From Plectrocnemia conspersa (taxonomy: Eukaryota > Arthropoda > Insecta > Trichoptera > Polycentropodidae): a stretch of 64,000 nucleotides of DNA. A program made the translations under genes and the position numbers. The notes under the pieces were generated by a model, which did no database searches, was not told where the DNA came from, and saw nothing but the letters and a program-made list of their open reading frames with translations. This document shows, piece after piece, positions 19,883-32,094 of this stretch. The stretch is taken from NCBI GenBank assembly GCA_009617715.1, contig VTFK01000191.1, forward strand, positions 1,116,001 to 1,180,000. Direction: 5' to 3'. Every line of letters starts with the position of its first letter. Positions within the stretch are counted from its first letter, which is position 1.

Positions 19883-22513
19883 CAGGGGCGTATATTCAGG
19901 GTGTGCTAGGTGTGCGGCGCACACCCGCAAAACCATCTAAAATATAAATTTAGAAATTTAGAAAATTTAGGGCGTAAAGCGACATCATTTTGCATACAGT
20001 AGTATGCAAAATTATAAAATTTTAATATGCAGTGTATAGTATGCATTGGTATTTGTCATTCGCTCTGAACGTTTTCGCGCGAGCGATCGTTTTGGAACAA
20101 CACATATAACGCGCCGACCTTGCGCGCGGCCGCCGACTAAAGTAAATTGTTCCGAGATTTAACGGCTGAAGTCGATCTGTCGGCTGGCAGCAAGGAAGAA
20201 TACTGTTGAAGATATTCTGAATAATCCATTTTCAAAAATAAGTTATGAAATTAAATTGAAGATAATCAAAATTGCCAAACCACGTCCACCTCTTCCCAAT
20301 TTATTTATGAAGCATAAAGACAATAAATGTGAATATACAAGACATTTTTCATTTTCATCATATGAACGAACTGAGTGGTTAACAGGTTGCGAACTTCGAT
20401 CTAGATTGTTCTGTTGGCCATGTTTATTGTTTTCCAAAGAAAGAAGCGTGTGGAATAAAAGTGGATTTGCTGACCTTAGTCATCTGATAACGGCACTGAA
20501 AAAACACAAAAGAGCGCAGTCACACGTTCAATCATTTTTTTCTCTCAAAATGTTTGGAAAGAAACGAATTGAAGTCATGATTGACGCTCAACGTAAAGCT
20601 AATATAAGTCAACATAATGAACAAGTTTATAAAAATAGAGAAATATTAAAACGAATGATTGACGCAGTAGTAGTATATCTAGGTAAACAAGAACAACCTT
20701 TTCGAGGCCACGATGAGTCCTGTAATTCACTAAACAAAGGAAATTACCTTGAATTTTTAAATGCACTTCGAGAACACGATTCTGTTTTGGATACTCATTT
20801 AAATACTGCAACTTCCCCATCCATACAGAATGACATAATTGAAGCAATTGGTGATGTTATTAAAGATCATATTAAGGAAGAAGTAAATTCAGCAAATTTT
20901 GTCGCTATTATTCTTGACGAAACTTCAGATATAATGACGAACTCTCAACAGTTTTGCGTTTTGTTTATGAAGGTAAAGTTTACGAGCGGTTTATTGGCTT
21001 TACAGACGTTAGCTCTGATAAAACAGCCGATGACTTATTTTGCCACGTTGTAAATATAATTGAAGAATTTCAAATTCAAGAAAAATTAGTTGGACAGACT
21101 TATGATGGGGCGAGTGTAATGAGTGGGCATATTAATGGTTTGCAAGCCAAAGTACTCGAAGTTTATCCATTGGCCATTTTTACACACTGCTATGCTCATA
21201 TGTTGAATTTAACATTACAACAAGGTCTTTCCAATATAAAAGTGTGCAAATCATTCTTTCAAACTTTAAATGGATTGTCTGCATTCTTTTCGAAATCTTC
21301 CAAACGAATAAATGCTTTACAAGAGTTTGTAGCTAGAAGACTTTCTTCTGTTACACCTACAAGATGGAATTACACATCACGGTTAAGTAACACAGTGCAA
21401 AAATACAGAAATGAATTTACGGACTTTTTTCGAGACGTCGTGAAAAATTGTGAACTATGGGACCCCGACACTGTAATAAAAGCACGAGGTTTTCTTAGCT
21501 TTTTGGAAGATTTTGAAACAAGAAAACTTCTCCACATATTTTCAAACCTTTTTGGAAAAACTGATGTGTTATACAACATTTTACAATCCAAATCTTTTGA
21601 CATATTATATTGCTGTAAGAAAGTTACCGAAATTTTGTAACAACTCAGACACGAACAGGAAAATAATTATGAAACATTATGGGATTCTTATGTAACGGAA
21701 GAAAATTATCCAAGACTGAGTAATGATTTGCTTGTTGAAGAAAAGCACGCGTTTAGCTAACTATTTAATACAATAGTTGATAATATATGTAAGCAAATTG
21801 AAAACCGTTTTTCTTCAATGTCCAAATTGGAATATTTTCACCTTCTGGAGAAAGAAAAATATGAGCAATATAAAGAAAAATTTCCAAATGAATTACTTAC
21901 CAAACTGCAACAATTCTATGGAACATTATTTGATTATATAAGTTTAAAAAATGAGCTTGCTGTATTTTATCATTTACCTGAATTTGCAGAGAAATCTGTT
22001 CATGAGCTTGTACAATTTATGAACACAAATAATCTTGAGTCAGGTTTTCAGGAAATAGATAAATTAGGCAAACTAATATTAACTCTTCCAAGCAGTACTG
22101 CTTCAGCAGAACGTTCATTTTCTGCTCTGAAACGAATTACTAATTGTTATCGAAATACCCAAGGCCAAGAAAGGCAATGTGGCCTTAGCTTGATTTTAAT
22201 AGAAAAAGGGATCCTTATGGATATTAAAAAGAAAAGCACTTTTTATGACAGCGTGATAGAAAAATTTATGATTAAAGAAAGAAGATTAGATTTTATATAT
22301 AAATAATTATAATTTTATGTTTATTGGAAATTTGATATTTTTATATAATAATATTTTAGATTAGGTTTGATGTTTATTTATTTATTTATATATGGGAAAA
22401 AGCTGTAAGGCAGTTTAGGCATGCCAAAACCTCGGCTAATAAAAATGAAAAAATATACGTTTTTTTAAATTTTTTATAGCACACCCAATATTAACACCCA
22501 CCGTACGCCACTG
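19883..22513 (+). mobile_element. hAT element with TTF-zinc-finger (ZMYM1-like) transposase, complete ends
   Basis: The 2631-bp element has terminal inverted repeats CAGGGGCGTA (left) and CAGTGGCGTA (right, reversed) and the perfect 8-bp target duplication TTATAAAC at 19875-19882 and 22514-22521. It carries one degraded transposase gene (20163-22306) preceded by a GC-rich leader at about 20060-20130. Ends and duplication are intact, so it inserted relatively recently, but it cannot make its own transposase. Confidence 0.95.
20163..22306 (+). pseudogene. hAT transposase, ZMYM1-like, disrupted
   Basis: Order of parts: N-terminal TTF-type zinc finger (20330-20520; CELRSRLFCWPCLLF), DUF4371-like RNase-H core (catalytic region VAIILDETSD near 20900, then THCYAHMLNL near 21185), and the C-terminal hAT dimerisation region (TLPSSTASAERSFSALKRI near 22083-22139). 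Breaks: a frameshift near 20950-20965, where frame changes inside QFCV..RFVYEG, and in-frame TAA codons at 21638-21640 and 21758-21760, after each of which the homologous frame continues to the natural stop at 22304-22306. No ATG is present at the expected start; the frame is open from 20163. The protein is not made intact. Confidence 0.92.
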
Positions 22514-22521
22514 TTATAAAC

Positions 22522-23558
22522 TATATATTTATTATAGAACTTTCGAGAAAATCGAAAAGTGAAAATGAGAATTATAATTCTTTGAGAAATATAAAAACAT
22601 CGAAAGACCAGAATGTCAGACTAGATTTTTTTTATGTATTTTTTCAATTTTCCGAACACATGTCATCACTTAACATCTTTTTGCTTCTGTACATTTTTTC
22701 ATTGTTTATGCAGCACCGCAAGTCTAATCGATTATTATGAAACACTAACAACAAGCCCGTCGTAATCACAATATTATCATAACATAATATACAAAATATT
22801 GAATTATTTTCAACAAACCTTTTCGAAAATCAAAAGCTTAATTGGTAATGTACTACGTTTTACAGTGTACGTTGAATGTCACGTGTATATTCGCAGGTTC
22901 CAATCGTGAGTGGTGTGATAAAATACACGTGACTCGTCCATTTTTCCGTTCTGCCACGTGTGTCGTGAGAAGCTCCTTTTTAGGTATTCCACGGAACTCC
23001 ATAGCCATTAACTTACAATCGGACAGGAAACGTTTCTATCGTTTATTTAGCTCGCTCTTTGTGCTCCACACGAGCCGGGCGAACATTCCTAGCACGGTTC
23101 GGCTTCATTGATTCTCATTCTTAAGAAATGCACTGCAAATTGTCCTTTGTGAACCGCACGAGAAATGAATCGCACTAGGACTTTTAAAAATTGCCACACA
23201 TACACATATGCAGTATATGTGTGCCATTATCGCGTGTCTATGCTGCACTTGTGTTTCAATGGTGCGAAAAATTGGAATGAATTTTCTATGCTGAAAAAAC
23301 TGTATCATACATTATTAGGAAAATCGTAAAATAGACGACAAAATTTAGTTTAATTCTATTGCAGTGGTAATTTAACTTAATAACAAATATTAATAAAATA
23401 CTGTATAAAACATTGACGAATTTTGAATTAAACAAAGTGGCGCACAATGTATGACCCTATAAGAATAGGTCGCTATTTTTGTCAATTGCAACTTATGTCA
23501 CTGTGGTGTCGATAGTTGTGTAACAGAATGACGCGAATGTTTTTGTATATGATTTGCC
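22522..23558. other. Intergenic DNA with a GC-richer, E-box-bearing island
   Basis: AT-rich except for about 22840-23250, which is GC-richer and of high complexity without a credible ORF. It includes three CACGTG sites, annotated separately. Confidence 0.4.
22880..22960. promoter_or_regulatory. Cluster of three CACGTG E-boxes
   Basis: Perfect CACGTG palindromes at 22880-22885, 22926-22931 and 22955-22960, inside an island that stands out from the AT-rich surroundings. bHLH factors (for example CLOCK/CYCLE, MYC/MAX or USF types) bind this hexamer. No nearby promoter was identified, so a role as an enhancer is inference. Confidence 0.4.
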
Positions 23559-23645
23559 AATTTTCGATGCAGTATTTTAATGGTTACCAATTTTGCAGTA
23601 TTTTAATGATTTAACAATTTTCGATGTAGTATTTTAATGGTTACC
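23559..23645. repeat. Three-copy 30-bp tandem repeat
   Basis: Units 23559-23588, 23589-23615 and 23616-23645 (30, 27 and 30 bp) share AATTTT..GCAGTATTTTAATG; the first and third differ at one base. Possibly subterminal repeats of the element whose end is at 24345. Confidence 0.85.
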
Positions 23646-24267
23646 AGGGATTTAAATATTTTAGTACCGCTTTCTGTGATTTTTACACCGGAGGGTGAGT
23701 CTAAGGTTATCCATTTAATTGTCTTTTATTATAACTATTCTGATTGGAAAGGTTTCAAGAGTATTGTCGAGTCTTGTATAATGGTTGGGCGACAGAACTA
23801 TACCCCAAACAGGCACTATGGACGGTGGTATTAATTATTTATTAACGGCAATCGAACAAGCTACAAATACTCAATCGATTATTAAATTAATTTTAACTAA
23901 AAATAAAGTGAGAAATCAGTGAAAAAAAACTAAATCTCTGCAATTAAAAACTGACTAACGATATTCGCGATAAAATTCAGAGCATTAAAAACGAAATTCG
24001 TCATTTTCTCCTTTAACCTTATAGACTACGATAAAACAATATTAAATTTAAATACAAGCATAAAATTCCAAAGTACATATTTTTTTAGAGGCTATAGACA
24101 ACATTTCAATAATTCCAATCCTCAAATGAAATTTACTCGATTATCTATTTTTTATTTTATTTTATTGTTTCCTGTATTTTTATTTTTATTTTACTTAAAT
24201 TGTAAACTTTTTTATTTTTTTCTTTAAATTGTAATCACAGATGTTTTGTTTTATATTGCTCAGCTTA
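23646..24267. other. Unassigned, AT-rich
   Basis: A 65-codon ORF at 23637-23834 has no recognised family. Nothing else supported. Confidence 0.3.
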
Positions 24268-24345
24268 AGAACCAAACTACATGAACGGTCCTTCCATCGC
24301 GAAAATGCCGCCCCCAAGCAAATGCCGCCCATAGCTACGCCCCTG
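24268..24345. mobile_element. Terminal fragment of a hAT-like element
   Basis: Read in reverse from 24345 the sequence starts CAGGGGCGTAGCTATGGGCG, a common animal hAT-like terminus similar in its first ten bases to the element at 19883. The matching left end and target duplication were not found within a few hundred bases. Confidence 0.4.
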
Positions 24346-26873
24346 GGTTTGCCTATTTCTATTTATATAATTAGTTTGTTATTTTTATTTCTATGGGTAT
24401 TTTACGCATGTTATATAGATATGTCAACATTGAAATAGCATTGTTAGATAATTAATCCCACCATATCTTAATAAGATTTTAAATTTATTGATAAAAAGAT
24501 ATTTTAATTTTTTAAGAACAGATATAAATAATGGAGTTTTAAGATACTGCTTACGATGAAAATATAACTGTGACTAAAGAACGGCTTGAATTGAGTATAC
24601 AAGTTTTTTAGTAAAACGCAATTCCAAAACTAGTCTTCATATGTAGGAACATACTGAACTTATTTAATTACATGATAGATAAATGGGTTTGTACCTAAGC
24701 AAAATGAAATTCACCTTAACAGAAAATTTTACCCTATTTACTATTGTTTATTTATCAAAAAGGGTCATATTTCAAAGTCAATTTATTTTAAAATATGAGA
24801 ACAACAAATATTTTTTGCACATTTCGTGGAGACAAGCAATATTTTTCTTGTCGATTTGGTGTGGCCAGGAAAATTGCCTTCATGTTTCAGTTACTTTATA
24901 TTATATTAGCAACCCTTGGACTTTATAGACCAACGCAGACATCCGATTTCAAATAAGCAGCATAAATTCAGAATTCCTAAGAAAAATAATATATAAGACC
25001 GTAAAAATGTCTCAACTTTGTATCAACGCTTTGAATCAATAGATTTTTTTTATTACCATACAATACGATTCTTAAACACTTTTGAGCGAATTTAAATTGC
25101 TGAATATAAGCATTTGCTATATTATTCTGAATTCGGATGGCTGTCGTGTTTTATCGAGAACTCATCATTAGGCAATTAGATTGATTTTTATGGCAGAGAA
25201 AAATTACCCTCTGGTATCAAGATTCAAAGTAGATTCTGTGAGCAGTTTATCTTTGAGATATTTTTTTAAAATTACTAACTTACATATATCTACGCAACTG
25301 TGCAATCACGCATTAAATTAGCTATATAGGACATGTTTCAAATGTAACAGAAATTATGGAAGGAAAAGGTATAAGAATAACTATCTTATTTTCTGACCCT
25401 TAATCGACTTATACGATATAAAAACATTATTTTTCTGACTCTGGTATATAAAAAGCATCATCAAGCGTTTATAAATATTATAATATAATATATTCCCATA
25501 GGGGATATCTTCAAATATAATTGGATACGGATCTCGTTTAATTTTGAAATATGTGACTTGCAGCTACAATTATGATTTTGTCAATATTAATAAGCTACAA
25601 GAGCGGCAATTAAAATAAAAGAAAAAAACATTTTTTATAGATTTATAAATATAGCTTCTATGTGTGCTTTCTAGTTAAAATCTAGCTTAAGTAAATCAAG
25701 ACTGTAAGTATTATTTCCCTGTAAATACATGCGCGAGTAAAAGCGTTAACCCTATTTATGTCGTAACTTAAAATACCAAGTGCTATTTTAATGTTTTTAA
25801 ATAGTAATTTTTTAAGCATTTTAATATTGTTAAATGTGATCTACTGTGGATTTTTAGAATGAAATAAAATATATTTATATAATTATAAATACAAAAAGAG
25901 ACTAAAAAAATATATTTAAAAATATATTACAAAAACTAATTTCTAACCGGCATAAAAATTTTAAAACATTTTCTTGTACCGTTTATCATTTTAAAATTTG
26001 GTGAGGAGATAATAAAATAATGCCTTATTAGTTGGATAGGTATAATATAAACAAAGGTTGTGTTACTTTTAATAAAGCTTCTGACATCTGAATTGAATCT
26101 GTGTATTTGTATAGATATTAATGACTGGTCTAACTGGCTGACAAAATCACAACACTCGGCAGCAAAACCCAAAGCTCTAGTATTTTGTATTATTAAAACT
26201 TAATTTTATTTTAATTGTTATCTAAATGTGTAATTTTAATAATTTTTGCTTAGTGCGTTGCGGTCATGAGACGTTTTTCATAAGGATACTATGGCAAAGT
26301 TTAATTCCAACTTTATAATTGCTCGGGATAAGAACGTTGCCGTTGATACATACAAAGCACATAAAGCGGAGCTTCCAAAAATTTTACGAGACAACTTGCC
26401 CAGCTGATGAAGGTCGTTCGGAAAAGCGAAGGAAACAAAGGAGAAGGACGGATGGTTTACGACGGGCCGATGGCCGCACCGCTCCTAGACAATAAAACTC
26501 TCCAGAAAGCACCGGCCACAAGATGAGCCAATAATTTTTCAGAAATTTCAATATTTATGCCATCCGAGCTGTGAGACGCCAGACGGTGTAGACGGAATCT
26601 GTATTAGTCGTCTTGGTTCAATATGAACGTTTAGAGTTTTGCAGCTGTGCATGGTTGGATGAACTGTTAGATCTCCATCGTTACTACAACTTGTTATCTT
26701 ATATGACCACCCTTTAGGTTGACAGATGTAGTATTAAAATATAATAAAAAATAAATTATTTTTTAGCATGTTTAAGGAACATAGAAACAAGATACGTATT
26801 AAGTTTTCTACACACAATTCAATATATTTTACTATTGTTTTACATATCAGATGATTTGTTATAAATGAGATTT
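24346..26873. other. Intergenic DNA before the TIL cluster
   Basis: Mostly AT-rich without supported genes. A GC-richer stretch at about 26330-26640 has no long ORF and no recognised repeat. Confidence 0.35.
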
Positions 26874-27321
26874 TTAGCAAGCAGACATAATGACGCAAGT
26901 TCTACCATTGTTACGGTAATATCCTGGTTGACAGAAGCATCCTATGACGCATTTGCTGTTGGTGCAAGCTGGAGGATTTGCCAAATTAGCACAAGTCAAG
27001 GGACAAGCTGGTCCACAAAGTTTGAAGTTTTCTCCAGACGGGCAGTTTGGAAGTCCTAGACAAAACATTATCAAACATTTATATATGCGATACAATGATT
27101 TCCAATTATTTTTTTCAATAATATAATTTTTAAAGAATTATAAATAAATTGTAAACAATAGATATTTTAGATAGCATTTGTAATTATATTAATCACAAAT
27201 GTCAACTGAACTATATTCTGTCGTTTTTATATTAATAAAATATATTAGTCTTACCATTTGTGAGGCTGAACAATGCAACCACAAGCAATACAGCGGAAAG
27301 GATAACTTTTACACTAGCCAT
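26874..27321 (-). CDS. Secreted single TIL-domain peptide A (serine protease inhibitor-like)
   Basis: Two exons on the minus strand: 27321-27255 (ATG, 22 codons plus one base) and 27055-26874 (stop TAA), joined across a 199-nt GT-AG intron to an 82-residue protein. Exon 1 encodes a signal peptide (MASVKVILSAVLLVVALFSL). Exon 2 encodes one trypsin-inhibitor-like (TIL) domain with all ten cysteines expected for five disulfides. The loop between Cys5 and Cys6, which carries the reactive site in this family, reads TNSK. Known family members such as honeybee AMCI inhibit serine proteases outside the cell; the target here is unknown. Longer upstream reading in exon 2 is intron and was ignored. Confidence 0.9.
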
Positions 27322-27395
27322 TGTTGAATGAAATGTGGTTTACTTGCTTATTTGAAAGCTTCTAATTGAATGATACCATCACAATCCCATCAACA

Positions 27396-27404
27396 CTATT
27401 TATA
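27396..27404 (-). promoter_or_regulatory. TATA box of TIL gene A
   Basis: TATAAATAG on the minus strand, about 75 bp before the ATG at 27321, the same spacing as in genes B, C and D. Confidence 0.65.
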
Positions 27405-28920
27405 GGGAAAAATATTATGAACTAGTTTAGTTCTGCGATTGCGTTATTTGTAAAAATATTATCGAAACCAGTTTTAGGTACTGTTTAGATAAACCAAACT
27501 TTGATCTATTTTTGAAAAACCACACGTAGATACCTAATCAATAGGTAGTTTTATAAATAGCATGAGATTATAACATAATATTATAATGCTCACCTAATCC
27601 AGTGGTTTTAATGTTGTTTCAATCAAGCTGAATTATATTATTAGTGGAGTTAATCAATACATCTATCACAAGTCAAAGAAAGGATTATCCCATACACCAC
27701 AAAGCAATCAGTAATACAAACAAAAGCATATTTACAAATAATGACATTATTTAAAACACTGATATGCTAGAAAAATGTTGCTTAAAAATGTATGAACTTC
27801 GTACGAGGACTTCTGGAAAATATTATTTCATATATTGTATATTATAGTGCATATACACATATACTAATAAATTGAGCGCTGCTTCCTGATGAAAAGATTT
27901 ATGACTATGTTGAAAAATACACAATGTATTTTTCGATAGCGTCTTCAATATTATTTTTAATAGCGTGTGAAGTTTTATCTTTATATTTTTTTAGAAATAT
28001 TTACTTTATAATCAAAAATATGTAACTATATTAATAATATTAATTTTTATTAAAATGTATTATTAGGTTAATTAAAATTTTTAATAACTATATTTTTATT
28101 TTTTATATTAAAAAAAATAAGTGCCTGCTAATTCGTGAAGGATAATGAATTTTTTTGTTAAGTAGAACTTGTAATATTATATTTCCATAAAAATTATGCT
28201 CTTAAAAATGCAAATACTTTTATAAAATGTAATATTAGCCCACTTTTGTGAACACATACAAAGTACAAACATTTTATTTTTTAAGAGGTATTTAATAAAT
28301 GACTTAGTAGGTAAAGCAGTTCTATTTCTTTTGAAATTGATATACACGTCTAAAATGTTCGATTACAAAAATATATTTATGTTTATAACTGCAATATATG
28401 TATTATACATATATATAACAATTATTTTTAATTAAATATTTGCAGTATATATAAGATAATATACTTTAAATTAAAATAATGGAAAGAACATTTTGTAATT
28501 TATATTTAAATTAAAAAGTGATGTAACAATAATAATTACCATACATATGTTAAAAAACTAAAATATATATTGGATAAATTTAATTCATTTAAAATACGGA
28601 TTAGTACTCTTAAATTTATTGATTTATTAAATTCGATATTCTTAGATATTTTGGCTATCGATTATTCCAGGTATGCAATCACATATTTATAATCATTTTA
28701 AAATGTCGTTTATTAGATAACATTCAAGAAACTACACATTTATAAGCTGTCAGTTGGCTGATATATATTATATATAGCGTTCCCACTACGACAGCTCCGA
28801 TTTGATCGACATTAACTTTCAATCCTCATACATACTAGGGATATATTAAACGTTCGCATTTAAAACATACCTGGTTTATTTGCAATTTTTATAATCAAAC
28901 GTATATGTGCATTAAATCCG
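27405..28920. other. AT-rich intergenic DNA
   Basis: No gene or named repeat seen. Confidence 0.4.
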
Positions 28921-29312
28921 AAGCAATGATAATGATTATGTAATATAAAAGGAAAAACTCACTTTTTGGCCTTCGAGCCCGGCGACGGGAATTCAAAATT
29001 TGAAGATTTCATTACGAAGATTGTTTTATGATTGTTTTTCTAATTTATTCAACGTATTCTTCTTATCCTAAACACATTATGTATATATTTAATTTTCATA
29101 GTTATAACACACCTAGTTAATTTGCAATCCGATTATTTATATTCAGTCAAATGACGAATTAATGAAAATTATTATCGAGTAGCAAAATTTTATTATTGAA
29201 TAATAAATAAAACTGTTGTCATGGTACTGTCGGCCATCTTGTTTTATATTTGAATGCTTTTTTTTCATTGGTCGAAACAAGAGAACGCATTACCAGTGCC
29301 TCGGAAAGCAAG
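28921..29312 (-). repeat. Promoter/first-exon-like module, copy 1
   Basis: On the minus strand this matches 59400-59801 over its whole length (roughly four bases in five by eye). In order: a CCAAT-type site (ATTGGTC on plus, 29267-29273), a YY1-like AAGATGGCCGAC (29229-29240), an AT-rich leader, then ATG at 29012 opening 50 nt of frame (MKSSNFEFPSPGSKAK) that ends at a GTGAGT donor (28962-28957). It could be the first exon of a duplicated gene or the 5' end of a mobile element. No downstream exon was recognised. Confidence 0.65.
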
Positions 29313-30576
29313 AAAGCAAATTCAATTTTTATTTTTATTATTATTTATTATTATTTTAAGTTTACGTTTCGTAAATATATTTTACTCATATTATGGTTAA
29401 TTATAATCTCCCACTTCTCTAGCTATTTATTTGAGTTTTTATTAGATTAGCAAGCATAATTCCAAAGATTCATGATTAATTTTTTGCAACAATCGAATCT
29501 CGGAACAATTTCTTATGTTTTATTTTGCATGCGGGATCACCGGATGCTCACAGGTAATAAATTACTCTTTGTTAATAAAAAATGTTATTATAATACCTTC
29601 AGTGAATACAATATTAATATGAATTTATAAAGTAATAAATACTGATTTAATTTACCTAAGGAATATTATTTAAGATTCAGTTGTATGAGAAAAAGTTCAC
29701 AATATGTGTCAGTATTATATTATAATGTACTCTATTGTACACGCAAAGATTTTTTACCTGCATATAATAAATAAAAAAAATAAACAAATTACATATAATA
29801 AATTGTATACATATATAATTTTCAGCTATTCATAAATATTCTTTATTATAAATATATAATTTCGGGTATAAAGAAATAAAAAATATTAAATATAATAAGG
29901 AAGCTTTTTCGTTAAAAACTTAATTTTTAATCACTGATCATGGACCAATGAAATATATGTTGTAAATTCATCTAAAAATATTCTTTTTTGCATATTTAAA
30001 AAATAATTATGTCTTTATCTACACATAAATAAAAAAATATTACCATTTTTTTAAATAATTTTTACTACATATCTAGATTTGCGGTTATTCAAAATAAAAG
30101 TTGCACAAAAGTGTGGTTTATAAAATAAAAAAATCACATTAAAATATTATATATATATTTTCTGTTTAAAGATATTTTATAGGTCGTTATGAAACAAAGC
30201 ATCCTTATATATTAAGATTAAAATTTAAACACCTTCATAAATTATGTTTTATTTGCAAGTTAAATGCCCACTTGTTATGTTTTTTACCTTAATATTTTGT
30301 GTATGTAATAAAAATATTTAAATATTTTACGTTTATTATAAAAGTATAGTTATAAGAAATCTTTAATATTATAATATTATATTTCGTACATCATGTTTAC
30401 TTCTTATTTTAATAATAACAAAATATTTGTTATTTTCAAACACTAAATTATAATAAAAGCAAACCTGATTTCAAGGAAATAATTAAAAAGTAAGTATATA
30501 CATAACCTTATCATAGCCCAATAGACCTACACGTGTTCTTAATCAAACTTTTCTTATCATTTTTATGGCTTTTACC
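29313..30576. other. AT-rich intergenic DNA
   Basis: Nothing supported. Confidence 0.4.
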
Positions 30577-30585
30577 TATAAAAGG
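30577..30585 (+). promoter_or_regulatory. TATA box of TIL gene B
   Basis: TATAAAAGG, about 72 bp before the ATG. A second CTATAAAAGG lies at 30624-30633, only about 20 bp before the ATG and so too close to direct a transcript that includes it. Confidence 0.6.
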
Positions 30586-30648
30586 TTCTTTCTATTACAA
30601 TAATTTTCATTGATTAAACTGTCCTATAAAAGGTAACAAGCAATAAAA

Positions 30649-30961
30649 ATGATTTCCAAGAACACCTGCTTAATTATTATGGCCTTTGTTGCCACATTAA
30701 CGATAGCTCAGGGTGAGTTTTACAAATTATTTTTATCAAACCATTATTTTTTTAAAACTACGTTTAATTTCAGGAATTTCCTTAACGGCGTGTCCCACTA
30801 ATGAGATGTTTTTGATTTGTGGTCCTTCTTGTCCTATGACCTGTGCGAATATGGCGAATCCACCTGCTTGTGCCGTGAATAGTTGTATTAAAGGATGCTT
30901 CTGCAAACCAGGATATTACAGAAACAACAACAGAAATTGCGTCGTACAAACAACATGTTAA
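30649..30961 (+). CDS. Secreted single TIL-domain peptide B
   Basis: Exons 30649-30712 (ATG plus one extra base, donor GTGAGT) and 30774-30961 (acceptor TTTCAG, stop TAA) give 83 residues. Exon 1 is a signal peptide (MISKNTCLIIMAFVATLTIA). The mature part has ten cysteines in TIL spacing, starting CPTNEMFLICGPSCP. The Cys5-Cys6 reactive-loop segment is AVNS. Closest in the window to gene C, with which it is convergent. A serine-protease inhibitor role is inferred from the family. An AATAAA lies at 31107-31112. Confidence 0.92.
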
Positions 30962-31555
30962 ATGTGTTTGACTCAAATGTTTTTGATTGAAATTGGAAGT
31001 GGTTGTCGATATTGAATTTTAACTGTTTTTATTGGTAACTAATGTGTGATTTTCATAAATACAAACTTAAAAACATACTTATTTTTATTATCACTAAAAT
31101 TTCAAAAATAAAAATTATGGTATAATAACAGCAATTGATTATATTGCTACTATAAAAAACATATATTTTAGCAATTTATTTGTAGTGATTTTTATAGCTT
31201 ACTTGTATTTTTTTAATGCGTTCTTTAGTTGTAATTGATAGAAGAAAATATTTTTTTATTAAAAAAAATAAAAATATTTTATTAATTATTTTTTTTTAAA
31301 TAAATAAAAAAAAACATTTATTTTATTAATATTTTTTTTATAGAAAAAAATCATCAAAAGTGTTATAAGAACATAGAAATCAAGTTAATTTATTTTTATT
31401 AAAAAAATACACTGAATTGCTCTCTTAAATTTGAATAATTTAAACTAGGTAATATTTCTGTTGAAGAGCTATCAAACTCAGCATCCCCGGATTATAAGTT
31501 TTGTTGAATAACGAAGTAGCTAGTCTTACTAATTTTAAATGTTGACGCCTGACAT
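30962..31555. other. TIL B 3' flank, AT-rich
   Basis: 3' UTR with AATAAA at 31107-31112, then low-complexity A/T runs. No gene. Confidence 0.4.
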
Positions 31556-31615
31556 TATCGTCTAGCATATATCTTGTCAGACTTGATAGTCTGACAAGAT
31601 ATATGTTAGACGATA
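31556..31615. repeat. Near-perfect hairpin, 28-bp arms
   Basis: Arms 31556-31583 and 31588-31615 are inverse complements except for one G.T pair (31565 with 31606), with the 4-base loop TGAT. RNA from either strand would fold into one stem. It lies inside a 64-codon minus ORF that I do not consider coding. Confidence 0.85.
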
Positions 31616-32094
31616 CCGTATTTTGATTCAGCACCGAATTATCTTTATTGGTTAGATAGGTCGTTGGAATTTCACAAAATCTGTAGGGTATATTAGCCAG
31701 AACACGACGGTACTAAATAATTTCTCTTAGCTTTTTTAGACACTCAAATTAGGAACTTTACTTAAATTACCATTTCACTTCACATAATATATGTGTTAGA
31801 AACTAACAAATAGCCTGGTTACTGTCCGTTCTGGAATGACGTTAGACTTTCTCTATTTATTGAAGGGTATATAAGCCAAAATATTTCGGGCACTTCGGCA
31901 GAAACTTCTTTTAGACTTCAGGAACTTTATCCAGAATTACGCCGAATAGACCGATCCAATCATCAGAAGTATGAGAAAGCAGCGTTTAATCAACAAAATG
32001 CAGCTGAATCAGTGACAATAATCCCAAGAGTGTAACCCGATCTTCGAGATAAATTAAAGACTATGAGACGCAGTACAGCGCCTAGAAAAAACAC
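31616..32094. other. Unassigned stretch between two palindromes
   Basis: GC-richer than its surroundings and of mixed complexity, without a long ORF. It may be part of an old mobile element whose ends include the palindromes, but no terminal repeats or target duplication were established. Confidence 0.3.

Noticed and set aside
26865..27126. Plus-strand ORFs over TIL gene A; similar shadows at 30782-30976, 32955-33137 and 35680-35862
   Set aside because: Opposite-strand shadows of TIL exons, which have signal peptides, splice sites and the cysteine pattern.
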